Shown: one piece after another, positions 8,551 to 17,885 of the stretch
Layout of the letters: the number at the start of each line of letters is the position of its first letter
Numbering within the stretch: position 1 is the stretch's first letter
Assembly: GCA_964500205.1 (NCBI GenBank)
Contig: CAZCNS010000014.1
Span: 58,751-122,750 of the forward strand
From: UBA10329 sp964500205
GTDB taxonomy: Bacteria > Bacteroidota > Bacteroidia > UBA10329
Length of the DNA stretch: 64,000 bases
Direction: 5' to 3'
The notes under the pieces: generated by a model
Database searches by the model: none
The model's input: the letters and a program-made list of their open reading frames with translations, nothing else
Told to the model about the DNA's origin: nothing
Program-made: the position numbers and the translations under genes

Positions 8551-9498
8551 TTACTTCCTGCTGATCGCCCTTTCGGAAGCGGCTACTATGCTTTCGGTAT
8601 TCAGTCCATACTTCTCCAGAAGTTCCTCTGGGGTTCCGCTCTCCCCGAATGAATCGTTCACGGCCACCAGTTCCAGGGGACTGGGCATGTGCAGAGATAG
8701 CACCTGCGCGATCGCATCGCCAAGACCGCCATGCCGCTGATGCTCCTCAGCACTGACCGCACAGCCTGTCTTGGCCACAGAGGCTAAGATGGCGGCAGTA
8801 TCCAGTGGTTTTATCGTATGGATGTTGATGACCTCTGCGCTGATGCCTTTCTCTTTGAGTACCTCAGCAGCCTCGATAGCCTTCCATACCATGTGGCCCG
8901 TGGCGAAGATGCTCACGTCCGATCCCTCACTCACCTTCCATGCCTTCCCGATTGCAAACGGCTCTGACTCAGGATAGAAGTTAGCCACTTTGGGACGACC
9001 GAATCTCAGATACACGGGGCCATGATGTTTAGCTATGGCAATGGTGGCAGCCTTGGTCTGGTTGTAGTCACAAGGGTTGATGACCGTCATCCCCGGTAGC
9101 ATTCTCATAAGGCCGATGTCTTCCAGGATCTGGTGCGTTGCCCCGTCCTCACCGAGCGTAAGACCAGCATGGCTGGCGCAGATCTTCACATTCTTGTCCG
9201 AGTAGGCCACCGACTGTCTTATCTGGTCATAGACCCTTCCGGTGCTGAAATTGGCGAAGGTGCCAGTGAATGGGATCTTCCCTCCGATGGTCATTCCTGC
9301 TGCAATGCCGATCATGTTGGCCTCTGCAATGCCTACTTGGAAGAAGCGCTCAGGAAACTCTTTCTCGAACGCGTCCATTTTCAACGACCCTGTGAGGTCG
9401 GCACATAGTGCTACCACATCAGAGTTGGTCTTTCCGAGTTCTAAAAGCCCCGCACCGAACCCTGAACGGGTATCGCGGTCTTCAGTCAATTTCTGCAT
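8551..9498 (-). CDS. Transketolase, C-terminal subunit
   Basis: Split-type transketolase half holding the pyrimidine-binding and C-terminal domains (315 aa); the full enzyme needs an N-terminal half that binds the thiamine pyrophosphate diphosphate. Visible signatures are TRSGFGAGLLELG, ALCADLTGS, FFQVGIAEANMIGIAAG and HAGLTLGEDGATHQ. The ATG at 9498 matches the usual start of the family; an in-frame ATG at 9540 adds 14 unconserved residues. The N-terminal half, usually adjacent, is not in this window, so it must be elsewhere in the genome or the gene belongs to another transketolase-like complex. Confidence 0.88.
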   Translation of the reverse strand: MQKLTEDRDTRSGFGAGLLELGKTNSDVVALCADLTGSLKMDAFEKEFPERFFQVGIAEANMIGIAAGMTIGGKIPFTGTFANFSTGRVYDQIRQSVAYSDKNVKICASHAGLTLGEDGATHQILEDIGLMRMLPGMTVINPCDYNQTKAATIAIAKHHGPVYLRFGRPKVANFYPESEPFAIGKAWKVSEGSDVSIFATGHMVWKAIEAAEVLKEKGISAEVINIHTIKPLDTAAILASVAKTGCAVSAEEHQRHGGLGDAIAQVLSLHMPSPLELVAVNDSFGESGTPEELLEKYGLNTESIVAASERAISRK

Positions 9499-9553
9499 TT
9501 TGGGGAGATGATGAGCAGGTTGGGTTGAACGGTTGGGCATTTACAGCCGTTGG

Positions 9554-9561
9554 CAAATGTA
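9554..9561 (-). promoter_or_regulatory. -7 box TACATTTG upstream of the transketolase gene
   Basis: Minus-strand match to TAnnTTTG, 13 nt before the upstream ATG at 9540. Confidence 0.5.
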
Positions 9562-9627
9562 GCCCAACGACTTGTCTGCCCACGGTGACCTTAGGCACGT
9601 TTTTCAACCAGATGCCCACAACTTGTC

Positions 9628-10086
9628 TCAGCGAGGAGAGAATCTCAGCGATGCAGAGTTGATACAGTAGCGCAGACCTGTGGGAAGAGGGCCGTCATCG
9701 AACACATGCCCGAGGTGTGCATCACAGTTAGCGCAGGTCACCTCCGTGCGCACCATGCCAAACGAGCGGTCTGACACCCGTCCCACGTTCTTCTCTGACA
9801 CAGGCGACCAGTAGCTTGGCCAGCCTGTACCACTTTCGAATTTGGTCTTGGAGTCGAAAAGGGGTGTTTCGCAGCAGATGCAGACGTAAAGACCGTCATC
9901 CTTCCTGTTCCAATGCTCTCCGGTGAATGCCCGTTCTGTGGCGCCTTTGCGAGTGACGTTATACTGGAGCTCGGTGAGTTTACCGGTGCAGCCCTCAAAA
10001 ACCTTGTCGGGGTCACTTTTTCGCTCCTGCGCGCAGGAGGTGAAAGTCAGCGAGAACACTATCGAAAGGACAAGCAGACTTCTCAT
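9628..10086 (-). CDS. msrB: Peptide-methionine (R)-S-oxide reductase, lipoprotein form
   Basis: Repairs R-methionine sulfoxide in oxidised proteins. A signal peptide with lipobox FTSC (about residues 15-18) places it in the envelope, unlike cytoplasmic MsrB. The structural zinc site is formed by CICC and CANC pairs; the catalytic cysteine lies in RYCINSASL near the C-terminus, and the GTGWPSYWSP motif is present. 152 aa is complete. It lies downstream of the secreted protease on the same strand. Confidence 0.93.
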   Translation of the reverse strand: MRSLLVLSIVFSLTFTSCAQERKSDPDKVFEGCTGKLTELQYNVTRKGATERAFTGEHWNRKDDGLYVCICCETPLFDSKTKFESGTGWPSYWSPVSEKNVGRVSDRSFGMVRTEVTCANCDAHLGHVFDDGPLPTGLRYCINSASLRFSPR

Positions 10087-10126
10087 GGATGCAAAACACT
10101 TCTCCTAAGGGGATGTTCGAACGCTG

Positions 10127-12229
10127 TCATCTCACCATCTTCACCGTGTGTCGGTGACCATTGGCTTCCAAATGCAGCAGATAGATTCCCGAGGAACTCT
10201 CAGGAATAGCATCGCTGATGGGGAAGCGATTCTCTCCAGGCGCGAGAGAGACTGTTCTATGGAAAAGCAAACGGCCAACGGCATCCGTCAGCCTCACCGA
10301 TCCATCTGTATGAATCGCAGATTCTACAACAAGCATAGATTCGTCTGTGATGGGATTTGGGAACACCACTGCACCGAAAATGGGGCTGTCCACCACATCA
10401 AGACTATTGATCAGAGCCGGCACTACGTTGATGTCATCAATGTAGAGATAGTTCTGTTCACCACTGCGGCACTCGAATTTCAGCATCACATGTGGAGAAC
10501 CGGCCACCGAGCCGAGATTCACATTCTCCATGCGCCACTGACCTGAATTGGGAACGAAATTCCCCGTCACTGTTCCATTCACGGTGCTCATCTGGGTTCC
10601 TGAGCGCGTTAGTCTAATGGACCACGTAGCACCACAATCTGAGGATACGTACACACGCAGTCTCTCCTCATGGTTTCCGTTACTTCTTGGTGCATGCGCC
10701 ATCTGAAAAGTAAGCCGCGCATCCGAGGTTGGCACTCCAGTGAGGTCGAAAGGTGGAGTAATGAAGCTGTTCTCAATGTTGGCATCGATGAGGCGATTGT
10801 TCACCCGCACGCTGCCCGTGCCTGATACCGAGGCAGCGGTCGTATGCCGCCATGAACTCTGACTTCCCGCTTCGATGATATAGCTCCTTGATGGCTCCGC
10901 AATGTTGTTCGGCCAACTGTCATCCTCGAATTCGTTTACATAAGGAGCTGGTTCACCTGTGCCGAATTCTGAGACTGAAATCAGCGAATTTCGGGTCAGC
11001 GTATTGACTCCCGCTCCCGTGGTGATACTTAGGGTTGCATTGAAGGTGCCAGGATTAAGGTAGGTTACGGTCGGGTTGCGCTCTGTGCTGCTTTCGGGAG
11101 TGCCTCCGGGGAATGACCATTGCCATTCCCAACTGTCATCTTCGTCTGCCCCCCAAGACTGATCAGTGAACTGTACCTCCACACCGGAGCATCCCAAGGT
11201 CTTTGATGAGCTGAACTCGATGCGCGGGGTACAGGGTTCATCGTAGCCGTCATTGGTGCCGGTAGCAATGAGATTCGCTTCTGTCCAAAGATTGTTTCTG
11301 TTTCCGGCAGATGAGTTCAATGCAGCATTCATCCTTGTGGCCTGTCCTTGTGTGAACATCCGCGCGCAGGTGCTGTAGTCCATGTAGTTCTGAACATTAT
11401 CGAGGCTACCGCAGGTGACTTGCGCAAGGTTGCATATCTGCTGGGAGCCTTCGGTATTTGGAGTGTCGCCTACTGCATCGTCAATTGAACAGTTCTCAGG
11501 GACAGCGTTCTCGTTGCTGTTCCCCCACGTGTGGCGTAGGTTGAGGTAATGCCCTATCTCGTGGGTCAGTGTACGTGCCGAGAAATTGCCTCCGCTGCTC
11601 GTGCCGATGCTCCCCAGCTGAGAGTTGCGCACCACTATGCCTTCTCTGCTCGCACCTGGAGCCGTGCCCGGATAGTAAGCGTAGCCTCCTGCACCACTTG
11701 CAATGCTCTGCACCACCCACACATTGAGGTAGCGGGAGGTGTTCCAGCTGATCAGGTCTTTAACGTTGTCACTTGCGCTGAAAGTGAGCGGTGAGAACGT
11801 ACGCGTGATGCCGTCCGTACAGTTGCCGCTAGGGTCCCTCTTCGCAAGGCGGAATTCTATGTCAGAGTCGGCAGTAATGCTCGCAAACTCGGGAACAATG
11901 GCCGAGAGGTCCTCGTTGGCGCCACGGAAGTCCTCGTTGATGATGCGCATGGCATCAAGCACTTGTTCTTTAGATATGTTCTCCGGTCCATTGCCGTGTA
12001 TGATGTGAAACACAACCGGTATGACCCTCACAGCGTTACGCGAACGCCCCGCTTGAGCTTGCGTGTATTCCCATGTTTCCAGCTCGAGTTGCTCTGCTAA
12101 TGCACGTTTCTCGGGAAATTGTTCCCAGATGGCGTTGTTGATCTCGGCAGTGCCGCAGGGCAGATCTTGCGCCTTTGCGAAAAAGCTAAGCGAGGCGAAT
12201 ACCAGGGACAGAAAGGGAATTCGGGTCAT
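10127..12229 (-). CDS. Secreted M43 (pappalysin-type) metalloprotease with PKD and T9SS sorting domain
   Basis: A zinc endopeptidase exported by the type IX secretion system. Order of parts: signal peptide (about 1-20, ending AKAQ), propeptide region, catalytic domain with HEIGHYLNLRH at about 223-233 (three zinc ligands and catalytic Glu), a PKD domain (VTYLNPGTFNATL), a jelly-roll-like region with TPPFDLTG, and a C-terminal type A sorting domain beginning VVFPNP and ending with a basic VKMVR tail. A methionine further out (12259) is possible, but the ATG at 12229 gives a clean signal peptide. Consistent with the T9SS plug gene at 27776. Confidence 0.93.
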   Translation of the reverse strand: MTRIPFLSLVFASLSFFAKAQDLPCGTAEINNAIWEQFPEKRALAEQLELETWEYTQAQAGRSRNAVRVIPVVFHIIHGNGPENISKEQVLDAMRIINEDFRGANEDLSAIVPEFASITADSDIEFRLAKRDPSGNCTDGITRTFSPLTFSASDNVKDLISWNTSRYLNVWVVQSIASGAGGYAYYPGTAPGASREGIVVRNSQLGSIGTSSGGNFSARTLTHEIGHYLNLRHTWGNSNENAVPENCSIDDAVGDTPNTEGSQQICNLAQVTCGSLDNVQNYMDYSTCARMFTQGQATRMNAALNSSAGNRNNLWTEANLIATGTNDGYDEPCTPRIEFSSSKTLGCSGVEVQFTDQSWGADEDDSWEWQWSFPGGTPESSTERNPTVTYLNPGTFNATLSITTGAGVNTLTRNSLISVSEFGTGEPAPYVNEFEDDSWPNNIAEPSRSYIIEAGSQSSWRHTTAASVSGTGSVRVNNRLIDANIENSFITPPFDLTGVPTSDARLTFQMAHAPRSNGNHEERLRVYVSSDCGATWSIRLTRSGTQMSTVNGTVTGNFVPNSGQWRMENVNLGSVAGSPHVMLKFECRSGEQNYLYIDDINVVPALINSLDVVDSPIFGAVVFPNPITDESMLVVESAIHTDGSVRLTDAVGRLLFHRTVSLAPGENRFPISDAIPESSSGIYLLHLEANGHRHTVKMVR

Positions 12230-12276
12230 GTGTACTTTAGATTGTTGGTGATGTTTCACATCAATTTAAGAATCTC

Positions 12277-12284
12277 CAAAATTA
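12277..12284 (-). promoter_or_regulatory. -7 box TAATTTTG upstream of the M43 protease gene
   Basis: Minus-strand match to TAnnTTTG, 47 nt before the chosen start at 12229. Confidence 0.45.
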
Positions 12285-12494
12285 GCACTGAGAAAAACGT
12301 GGCTTTGGCCTTAGACAGACACTTAGGATGTTCCGTTGCCTCCTTAAATGTCGGAAAGCCGCCACAGTATCCGATTTCAGGGATTGCTGACGAAAATCAG
12401 TTTTTGCGCTGACGCGTCTCACAACCTTGCACCCCCTCTGCACATTCCTTTGTCCACGATCAAGAAAGCCGAAGCACATCACCCATTGACACAC

Positions 12495-13313
12495 ATGAAG
12501 AAGATCCTTATCCCCACTGATTTCTCCGAGAATGCGCAGAAAGCCACTCGATATGCCTTGGGGGTTTTCGGTGATACCGCTCATTATACTTTGGTCAATG
12601 CCTTTCAGGTGCCGCATTCAGGCAGCACCATGCTCATTTCCATCTCGGATATCCTGAAAAGGGATTCTGAGGAATTGCTGAAAGAGGAGCTGATAAGGCT
12701 GGAGGATGAGTTCCCGCACCTTGTAAACAATCTGCATGTGGTGGCAGAGATGGGTCATGCTGACATTGTTCTGCGGAAATTGGCCGCTAAGAATGGCTGC
12801 GATCTGGTAGTAATGGGCACCAAGGGGGCCACTGGCCTCAAGAGCGTGCTTGTGGGCAGCGTGGCATCCAATGTCATACAGAACGTACCGTGCGCAGTAC
12901 TTGCCGTGCCAGCCGAGTCCGAGGCCAAAGCCCCTGCCAGGATTGTTCTGGCAGCTGATGACGAGACCCTGACCCGCGACCGCTGCCCTGATGCGTTGGC
13001 TTATGTGGCGGGACTTAACAATGCCAAGGTGATGATACTCAACGTTCTTGCCGATGGAGAATCCTCTCGTTCTGACGGTCGCAAGCCGAGTAACTCATTT
13101 GACGGCATTGACCATTCGTATCATTTTGAGACAGGAAAGGACATCGGCAAGGTGGTGGCGGAGTTCGCTAAGGGCAACGATGCTGACCTCATGGCCATGG
13201 TGCGCAGAAAAAAAGACCTATTTTCCAACCTCTTCGGCCAAAGTCATACCCGAGAGATGATACAGGCCGCCAAGATGCCGCTGCTTGTGCTGCCCAACGA
13301 CTTGACCGCCTGA
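12495..13313 (+). CDS. Universal stress protein, tandem UspA domains
   Basis: Cytoplasmic stress protein of 272 residues made of two Usp domains. The first keeps the ATP-binding glycine motif (MGTKGATGLKSVLVGS, about residues 114-129); the second domain lacks a clear copy of it. The ATG at 12495 begins with MKKILIPTDFSENA, a standard Usp start; the reading frame is open further upstream but without conserved residues. Followed after 61 nt by a second, paralogous usp gene, so the pair probably arose by tandem duplication. Confidence 0.92.
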   Translation: MKKILIPTDFSENAQKATRYALGVFGDTAHYTLVNAFQVPHSGSTMLISISDILKRDSEELLKEELIRLEDEFPHLVNNLHVVAEMGHADIVLRKLAAKNGCDLVVMGTKGATGLKSVLVGSVASNVIQNVPCAVLAVPAESEAKAPARIVLAADDETLTRDRCPDALAYVAGLNNAKVMILNVLADGESSRSDGRKPSNSFDGIDHSYHFETGKDIGKVVAEFAKGNDADLMAMVRRKKDLFSNLFGQSHTREMIQAAKMPLLVLPNDLTA

Positions 13314-13374
13314 AGTCCATTCTCGCCCTGACCGGGTTCGGAATGCTGAAAGTGGTGAAAACAAAACAGAATCC

Positions 13375-14199
13375 ATGAAAACCATCATCCTCCCCACAGA
13401 CGGAAGCAAGAATGCTGAGCTTGCCATGCGCTATGCTGTAGGTCTTTTCAAAGGTCAGCAGACAAGATTCATCATCTTCAGGGCTGTGGATGTCGCAAGC
13501 TACGGTGCTGACCTGCCTGTGGTAGATGTGATCGGTGTGGACGAAACGGTCGCCATGCTCAAGCGCGATACAGATGCCTTCCGTAAGGAGTTTGTATCGG
13601 ATGAGGTCATCTTTGAGGTGAAAGCCTCACTCGGTGGCCTTGCCCCATGCCTTGATGAGCTTGCTGAGGAGGAGGATGCCGACCTCATCGTGATGGGCAC
13701 TAAGGGCGCCACAGGATTGCTCGGTGCGGTCATCGGAAGCAACGCGGCCGATGTGATTTCCAATGCGTCATGCCCTGTCATAGCAGTGCCCGAGGATTCG
13801 GAAGTGAAACTCCCGCAGCGCATCCTTTTTGCCACGGACAATAAGGGATTAAGTGACCCTGTCCTCGCCAAACCCATGACTGACATCGCAAGGCAGAGCG
13901 GAGCCTCTATACAGATCGTGCATGTACTTGATGAGGGTCATACCATCACCTTGGACGAGGCTATTGCAGGTCTGAAGATCGACCAGTTGTTGCAGGATAT
14001 CCCTCATGATTATCTGTTTCTTTCAGGTAAGGACAAGGCTCTTGCCATTGAGCAGCATGCTACGGACAACGGCATTGACATGCTGGTCACCGTGCCGCGC
14101 AGGAACAACTTCTTTGATGCCATCTTCCACCGCAGCGTGACCCGCAAACTGGCCCTACACACCAAGGTACCAATGCTGGTGATGCATGATCTGGGTTGA
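13375..14199 (+). CDS. Universal stress protein, tandem UspA domains (paralogue)
   Basis: Second two-domain Usp protein (274 aa), same architecture as its upstream neighbour: the N-terminal domain starts MKTIILPTDGSKNAEL and has the nucleotide motif MGTKGATGLLGAVIGS. The C-terminal domain is again without the glycine-rich loop. Likely expressed under energy or oxygen stress as in other Bacteroidota, but no regulatory site is visible. Short inverted repeats follow the stop (GACGG/CCGTC around 14236-14250). Confidence 0.92.
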   Translation: MKTIILPTDGSKNAELAMRYAVGLFKGQQTRFIIFRAVDVASYGADLPVVDVIGVDETVAMLKRDTDAFRKEFVSDEVIFEVKASLGGLAPCLDELAEEEDADLIVMGTKGATGLLGAVIGSNAADVISNASCPVIAVPEDSEVKLPQRILFATDNKGLSDPVLAKPMTDIARQSGASIQIVHVLDEGHTITLDEAIAGLKIDQLLQDIPHDYLFLSGKDKALAIEQHATDNGIDMLVTVPRRNNFFDAIFHRSVTRKLALHTKVPMLVMHDLG

Positions 14200-14321
14200 T
14201 TTCCACGGGGAAAATCGTAGCCAATAGAACAGTCAGACGGTTTTATCCGTCAGTTGGATGCTTTGATTTAATTATCAGTCAGTTAACGATGTTTTTCGTT
14301 GATGAGCGCTGACGGATAGTG

Positions 14322-14329
14322 TAACTTCG
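14322..14329 (+). promoter_or_regulatory. -7 box TAACTTCG upstream of the CocE/NonD hydrolase gene
   Basis: One mismatch to TAnnTTTG; 17 nt before the ATG at 14347. Confidence 0.45.
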
Positions 14330-14346
14330 CACATCCTTTTTTCGCC

Positions 14347-16245
14347 ATGCCCCGCACCGTATCCCTTACCGTTGCCGCGTTTCTATGCGTAGCCTCCTAT
14401 TCCCTTACCGCCCAAGAGACCTCTGCTCCGCTCTTTAGCGAGGTGGCCGCTCCTCACTATGATAGAGAGAAGGAGTACAAGGGCATTAAGGAGCAAAGCT
14501 TCTATGTGATGATGGATGATAGCGTGAGACTCGCTGTCAACGTTTATCTGCCCAAGGGCCTCAAAAAGGGTGAGAAGATCCCTGCCATCCTCTACCAGAC
14601 CCGTTATTGGCGGGCTGTCGGTTTCAAGTGGCCGTTCAACTGGTTCATGAAGATGGTGCCGAGCACGCCCAACTTCCCCCCGCTCGATTTCGTGAAGTAT
14701 GGCTACGCTCTCGTAACGGTCGATGTACGCGGCAGCGGTGCCTCCGAGGGGCATAAGATGCTCACTATGGCCGATATGCGGGAGGTGATGGACGGGGCCA
14801 ATGTGGTCGATTGGATTGTCTCGCAGTCTTGGAGCGATGGCAATGTGGGGGCAACTGGTGTGAGCTACATCGGCAATACATCGCTTTACCTCCTTTACAA
14901 TCAACACCCTGCCGTGAAAGCCATTGCCCCGACCTACTCGCTCTGGGATCTCTATGATGACGTGTCTGCACCAGGCGGTCTCTACTTCCATCAGTTCCTC
15001 TCGCACTATGGCGATTTCTGTGAGGGATTGGATCAAGGGCAACTTCCAGAGAGCCGCAGAAAAGGAGCGGCCAAGGTTGCAACCTACGGTATCCAACGTG
15101 TAAAAGGCTACTCGAAGAAGGACATGGAACCGATCTGGGCCACGCACACTTGCAACATCTACCAGCGTACGCAGGGCGGTACGGCCTATTTCATGGACGA
15201 TACCCTCACCATAGACGGTAGTCTGTATGTGAAGGACGTGTTGAGTCCTCATCATCTGCGCGAACGCCTCAAGGGTGCAGGTGCAGCAGTTTATTCATGG
15301 AGTGGATGGTGGGACGCGGCTTTCGCGCAGTCGGCCGTTCGGCAGTTCATCAACCTCGATGACGGCCGCAACCGCCTGCGCCTCGGCCCTTGGAACCATG
15401 GTGGCGGTGCCAATGTGAGTCCCAATATCGCAGGCAGGTCGGAGTTTGATGACTTGAAGGAGCTGGTGCGCTTCTTCGATTTTCACCTCAAGGGAATGGA
15501 CAACGGCCTCGATAGCTCGCCTCGCGTCCATTACTACACCATGGTTGAGAACCGCTGGAAGACCTCGGACACATGGCCGCCTGTTGCAGAGCGTTTGCCA
15601 CTGCATCTGAACAATGGTGGTTTGCTCTCATGGAAGCATGTGCTTGAGGGAGAGACACGCTATATGATAGATACCACGCATGGCCTTGGCTCAGGATGTC
15701 GATGGAATTTCAACACGTCCCGTTTCGGTGAAACTTATAAAGATGTAACGTCAGAGGATAGCATTACACTTGTGTTCACGGGAAATGTGCTCACCGAGGC
15801 CATCGAGGTGACAGGCCATCCGCAGGTGAACATCTACCTGAGAAGCTCTTGCAAAGAGGGCAGCATCTTCGCCTATCTGGAGGATGTTGATGAGAACGGC
15901 AAAGTCTGGAAGGTCACTGATGGACAGTTGAGTTTCGTTCATCGCAAGCTGCACGATGCACCTGTCCACTACGATGATTGTGTGCCCTACCGCGGCTTCC
16001 GTCAGATCGATGCCGAGCCGATGGACACCTCGGCCGTGGAGCTGCTATCATTCGACATGCTGCCAACCTCGCACCTGTTCTTGCCCGGCCATCGGATGCA
16101 GATCCGTCTTGCCGGGGTTGACCGCGACAACTTCAATGTGGTCTTTACCGAGGACTGCGAATGGCAGGTGCAGCACAACCCAGAGTATCCCTCGCACGTG
16201 GAATTGCCCATCGTGGACAGGCGCAAAGAGGTGGGGTTGGAGTGA
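14347..16245 (+). CDS. CocE/NonD family hydrolase (X-Pro dipeptidyl-peptidase S15-like)
   Basis: Secreted or periplasmic serine hydrolase of 632 residues. An N-terminal signal peptide ends at about residue 22 (SLTAQ). The alpha/beta hydrolase domain shows the nucleophile motif GVSYIGN (Ser near residue 175), the DVRGSGASEG oxyanion region and GPWNHGG carrying the catalytic His, followed by the C-terminal galactose-binding-like domain. Members cleave X-Pro dipeptides, cocaine-like esters or glutaryl amides, so the substrate cannot be set from sequence. Stands alone with its own promoter. Confidence 0.88.
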   Translation: MPRTVSLTVAAFLCVASYSLTAQETSAPLFSEVAAPHYDREKEYKGIKEQSFYVMMDDSVRLAVNVYLPKGLKKGEKIPAILYQTRYWRAVGFKWPFNWFMKMVPSTPNFPPLDFVKYGYALVTVDVRGSGASEGHKMLTMADMREVMDGANVVDWIVSQSWSDGNVGATGVSYIGNTSLYLLYNQHPAVKAIAPTYSLWDLYDDVSAPGGLYFHQFLSHYGDFCEGLDQGQLPESRRKGAAKVATYGIQRVKGYSKKDMEPIWATHTCNIYQRTQGGTAYFMDDTLTIDGSLYVKDVLSPHHLRERLKGAGAAVYSWSGWWDAAFAQSAVRQFINLDDGRNRLRLGPWNHGGGANVSPNIAGRSEFDDLKELVRFFDFHLKGMDNGLDSSPRVHYYTMVENRWKTSDTWPPVAERLPLHLNNGGLLSWKHVLEGETRYMIDTTHGLGSGCRWNFNTSRFGETYKDVTSEDSITLVFTGNVLTEAIEVTGHPQVNIYLRSSCKEGSIFAYLEDVDENGKVWKVTDGQLSFVHRKLHDAPVHYDDCVPYRGFRQIDAEPMDTSAVELLSFDMLPTSHLFLPGHRMQIRLAGVDRDNFNVVFTEDCEWQVQHNPEYPSHVELPIVDRRKEVGLE

Positions 16246-16847
16246 GGGATCTGGCATCCAGTTTCAGTCATCCTACCTTTATCATGCTAGCACAAGTGCA
16301 AACATTTAACAGGATCCTGACGATTTTAATTTATATAACACATTTTTAATGATATATATGGTGCGGTAAATAGTGACGTGTACTGCGGTCAAGCTTATGT
16401 CCCGAGCGTAGTATGTATGTCCGATTCAAAGTAATCGTGAACAATAAAGATTCTCAAGGGAATGTACCGCACCAGTATTTTCGATAATGCAGTCAAACTA
16501 TTGCGTTTCAACAAAAAAAGCAGCTTATTTCTACGCTGAAGTATCTTTTTTCTATCCAAACTTATTCCCGTTGAGGGAGGATGTGCTTGACGCGTGCATC
16601 ATCGGACCAGTTGCGACTGATAGCCGAGCTACGGGCATATGATTGCAAACAACAACATCCTCACTTTATCCTGAGGGGAACGACACAGAGACAATTCAGC
16701 TTGCATTGAAAATAAAGGATGCGCCCGTGTCCCCACTATATAAACCAACCATGTCTCTAACTTAGCACTTGTCTTAAATAAAAAGGATAAAGGCTTCACA
16801 ATTAGGCAATTTCGTGACCGCTGGTGCGTTTGAAGAAAATAGGGAAT
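16246..16847. other. About 600-nt gene-free, A+T-richer region
   Basis: No convincing reading frame on either strand. It holds a candidate structured RNA at 16360-16473 and several A/T tracts. The remaining 370 nt up to the next gene show neither a clear terminator nor a recognisable gene remnant. Confidence 0.6.
16360..16473 (+). ncRNA. Candidate structured RNA, unknown class
   Basis: A perfect 9-bp outer stem (GGTGCGGTA at 16360-16368 with TACCGCACC at 16465-16473) encloses a multibranch: 16374-16381 pairs with 16414-16421 through eight pairs including G-U wobbles, CGATT/AATCG forms a hairpin at 16422-16437, and ATTC/GAAT another at 16450-16463. The wobbles favour plus-strand transcription. 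The size suits a small regulatory RNA such as a Bacteroidota 6S-type RNA, but this is only inference. An inverted-repeat mobile element end is the alternative; no target duplication is seen. Confidence 0.35.
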
Positions 16848-17735
16848 ATGAAAATGAAATACAGTTACACACAACTGATGGTGCGGCTTTCAATCCGCCT
16901 TATCCTGATTGTCTGCCAGATTTCAATTTCTGTTTTCTCTCAAGGAAAAGCTGTCCTGCAAGACGCCCGCACCGTGAGCGATTCCGCTGCAACCCTTTTT
17001 GTTCAGATGAGGACAGGCGATGACAGCGACCGCATGATGGCCGCCATGCGCATGGAGCAGATGCTGGAGAAATGGTTTGCCCAACCTGCCAACTTCCCTA
17101 ACGATCTCGACTCCCTTCCCTACCTCGGACAACTTCGGTCGTCTGACGGAAAACTCTTGTTGATCTGTTGGAATCTCGTTCAGGAAGAAGGGCAGCTCCG
17201 TTACCATTGCATCGCGTTCTTCCGAGGAAACAAGAATGATGCGATCATGGTCACCCCCTTCGAGCACAATGACACCGACTGGCAGAAGATCACCCGCAAG
17301 TCAGTAAGTCCGCAGGACTGGTATGGCGCGCTCTATTACCGCATCGTTACCAACAAAAGGAAGAGAAAAACCTTCTACACCCTTCTGGGGTGGGACGGTC
17401 ACAACAGCCTGACCAACCGCAAGGTGGTGGATGTGCTTAATGTGGATGGGAAAAAGATGACCCTCGGTGCTGCAATGTTCACCCAAGAGAGACGGCCCGC
17501 CTACAGGCTGGTCTATGAATATGCGAATGATGCCACAATGTCGCTGAACTGGGATGAGAGGCAAAAGATGATAGTGATGGATCACCTCGCCCCTGAGGAC
17601 GGACAGCTCAAAGGACAGTACCAGTTCTACGGCCCTGATTTCAGTTATGACGGTCTTCGGTTTGAGAAAGGCAAATGGGTGCTCATCGAGGATCTGGATG
17701 CACGCAACAAGGGACTGAACAATCTGACGGAGTAG
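16848..17735 (+). CDS. Secreted protein of unknown function
   Basis: 295 residues with an N-terminal hydrophobic segment (about 12-32, VRLSIRLILIVCQISISVFS), then a soluble domain rich in aromatic and charged residues. No catalytic motif is recognised. The pattern LYYRIVTNKRKRKTFYTLLG followed by DGHNSLTNRKVVDVL resembles conserved uncharacterised Bacteroidota envelope proteins that I cannot name securely. A GTG at 16824 is an alternative start. It lies alone between the gene-free region and a heptamer element. Confidence 0.75.
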   Translation: MKMKYSYTQLMVRLSIRLILIVCQISISVFSQGKAVLQDARTVSDSAATLFVQMRTGDDSDRMMAAMRMEQMLEKWFAQPANFPNDLDSLPYLGQLRSSDGKLLLICWNLVQEEGQLRYHCIAFFRGNKNDAIMVTPFEHNDTDWQKITRKSVSPQDWYGALYYRIVTNKRKRKTFYTLLGWDGHNSLTNRKVVDVLNVDGKKMTLGAAMFTQERRPAYRLVYEYANDATMSLNWDERQKMIVMDHLAPEDGQLKGQYQFYGPDFSYDGLRFEKGKWVLIEDLDARNKGLNNLTE

Positions 17736-17762
17736 ATTGTATCAGTCCATTAAGAGCATACG

Positions 17763-17845
17763 GGAAATCGTAAAATGGGAAATCGTGGCCGCCATCTGCC
17801 GCTGACCGCACCATTTTCCAGTTCCCCATTTTCTATTTTCCCCAA
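17763..17845 (+). repeat. Inverted heptamer-array element upstream of the thioesterase gene
   Basis: Left arm of GGAAATC/GTAAAAT/GGGAAAT units (17763-17783), a G+C-rich core, then right arm of CCATTTT/CCCATTT/TCTATTT units (17811-17845). Same architecture as the element before purC, about 40 nt upstream of the TTG at 17886. Confidence 0.6.
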
Positions 17846-17885
17846 CCACATTGGTTAAACTTGCACCCCTGCCACCAATCAAGAT

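Noticed and set aside
16570..16640. Short peptide resembling a MurF-like TDSR motif
   Set aside because: Only a handful of residues in a frame with stops on both sides; chance match.
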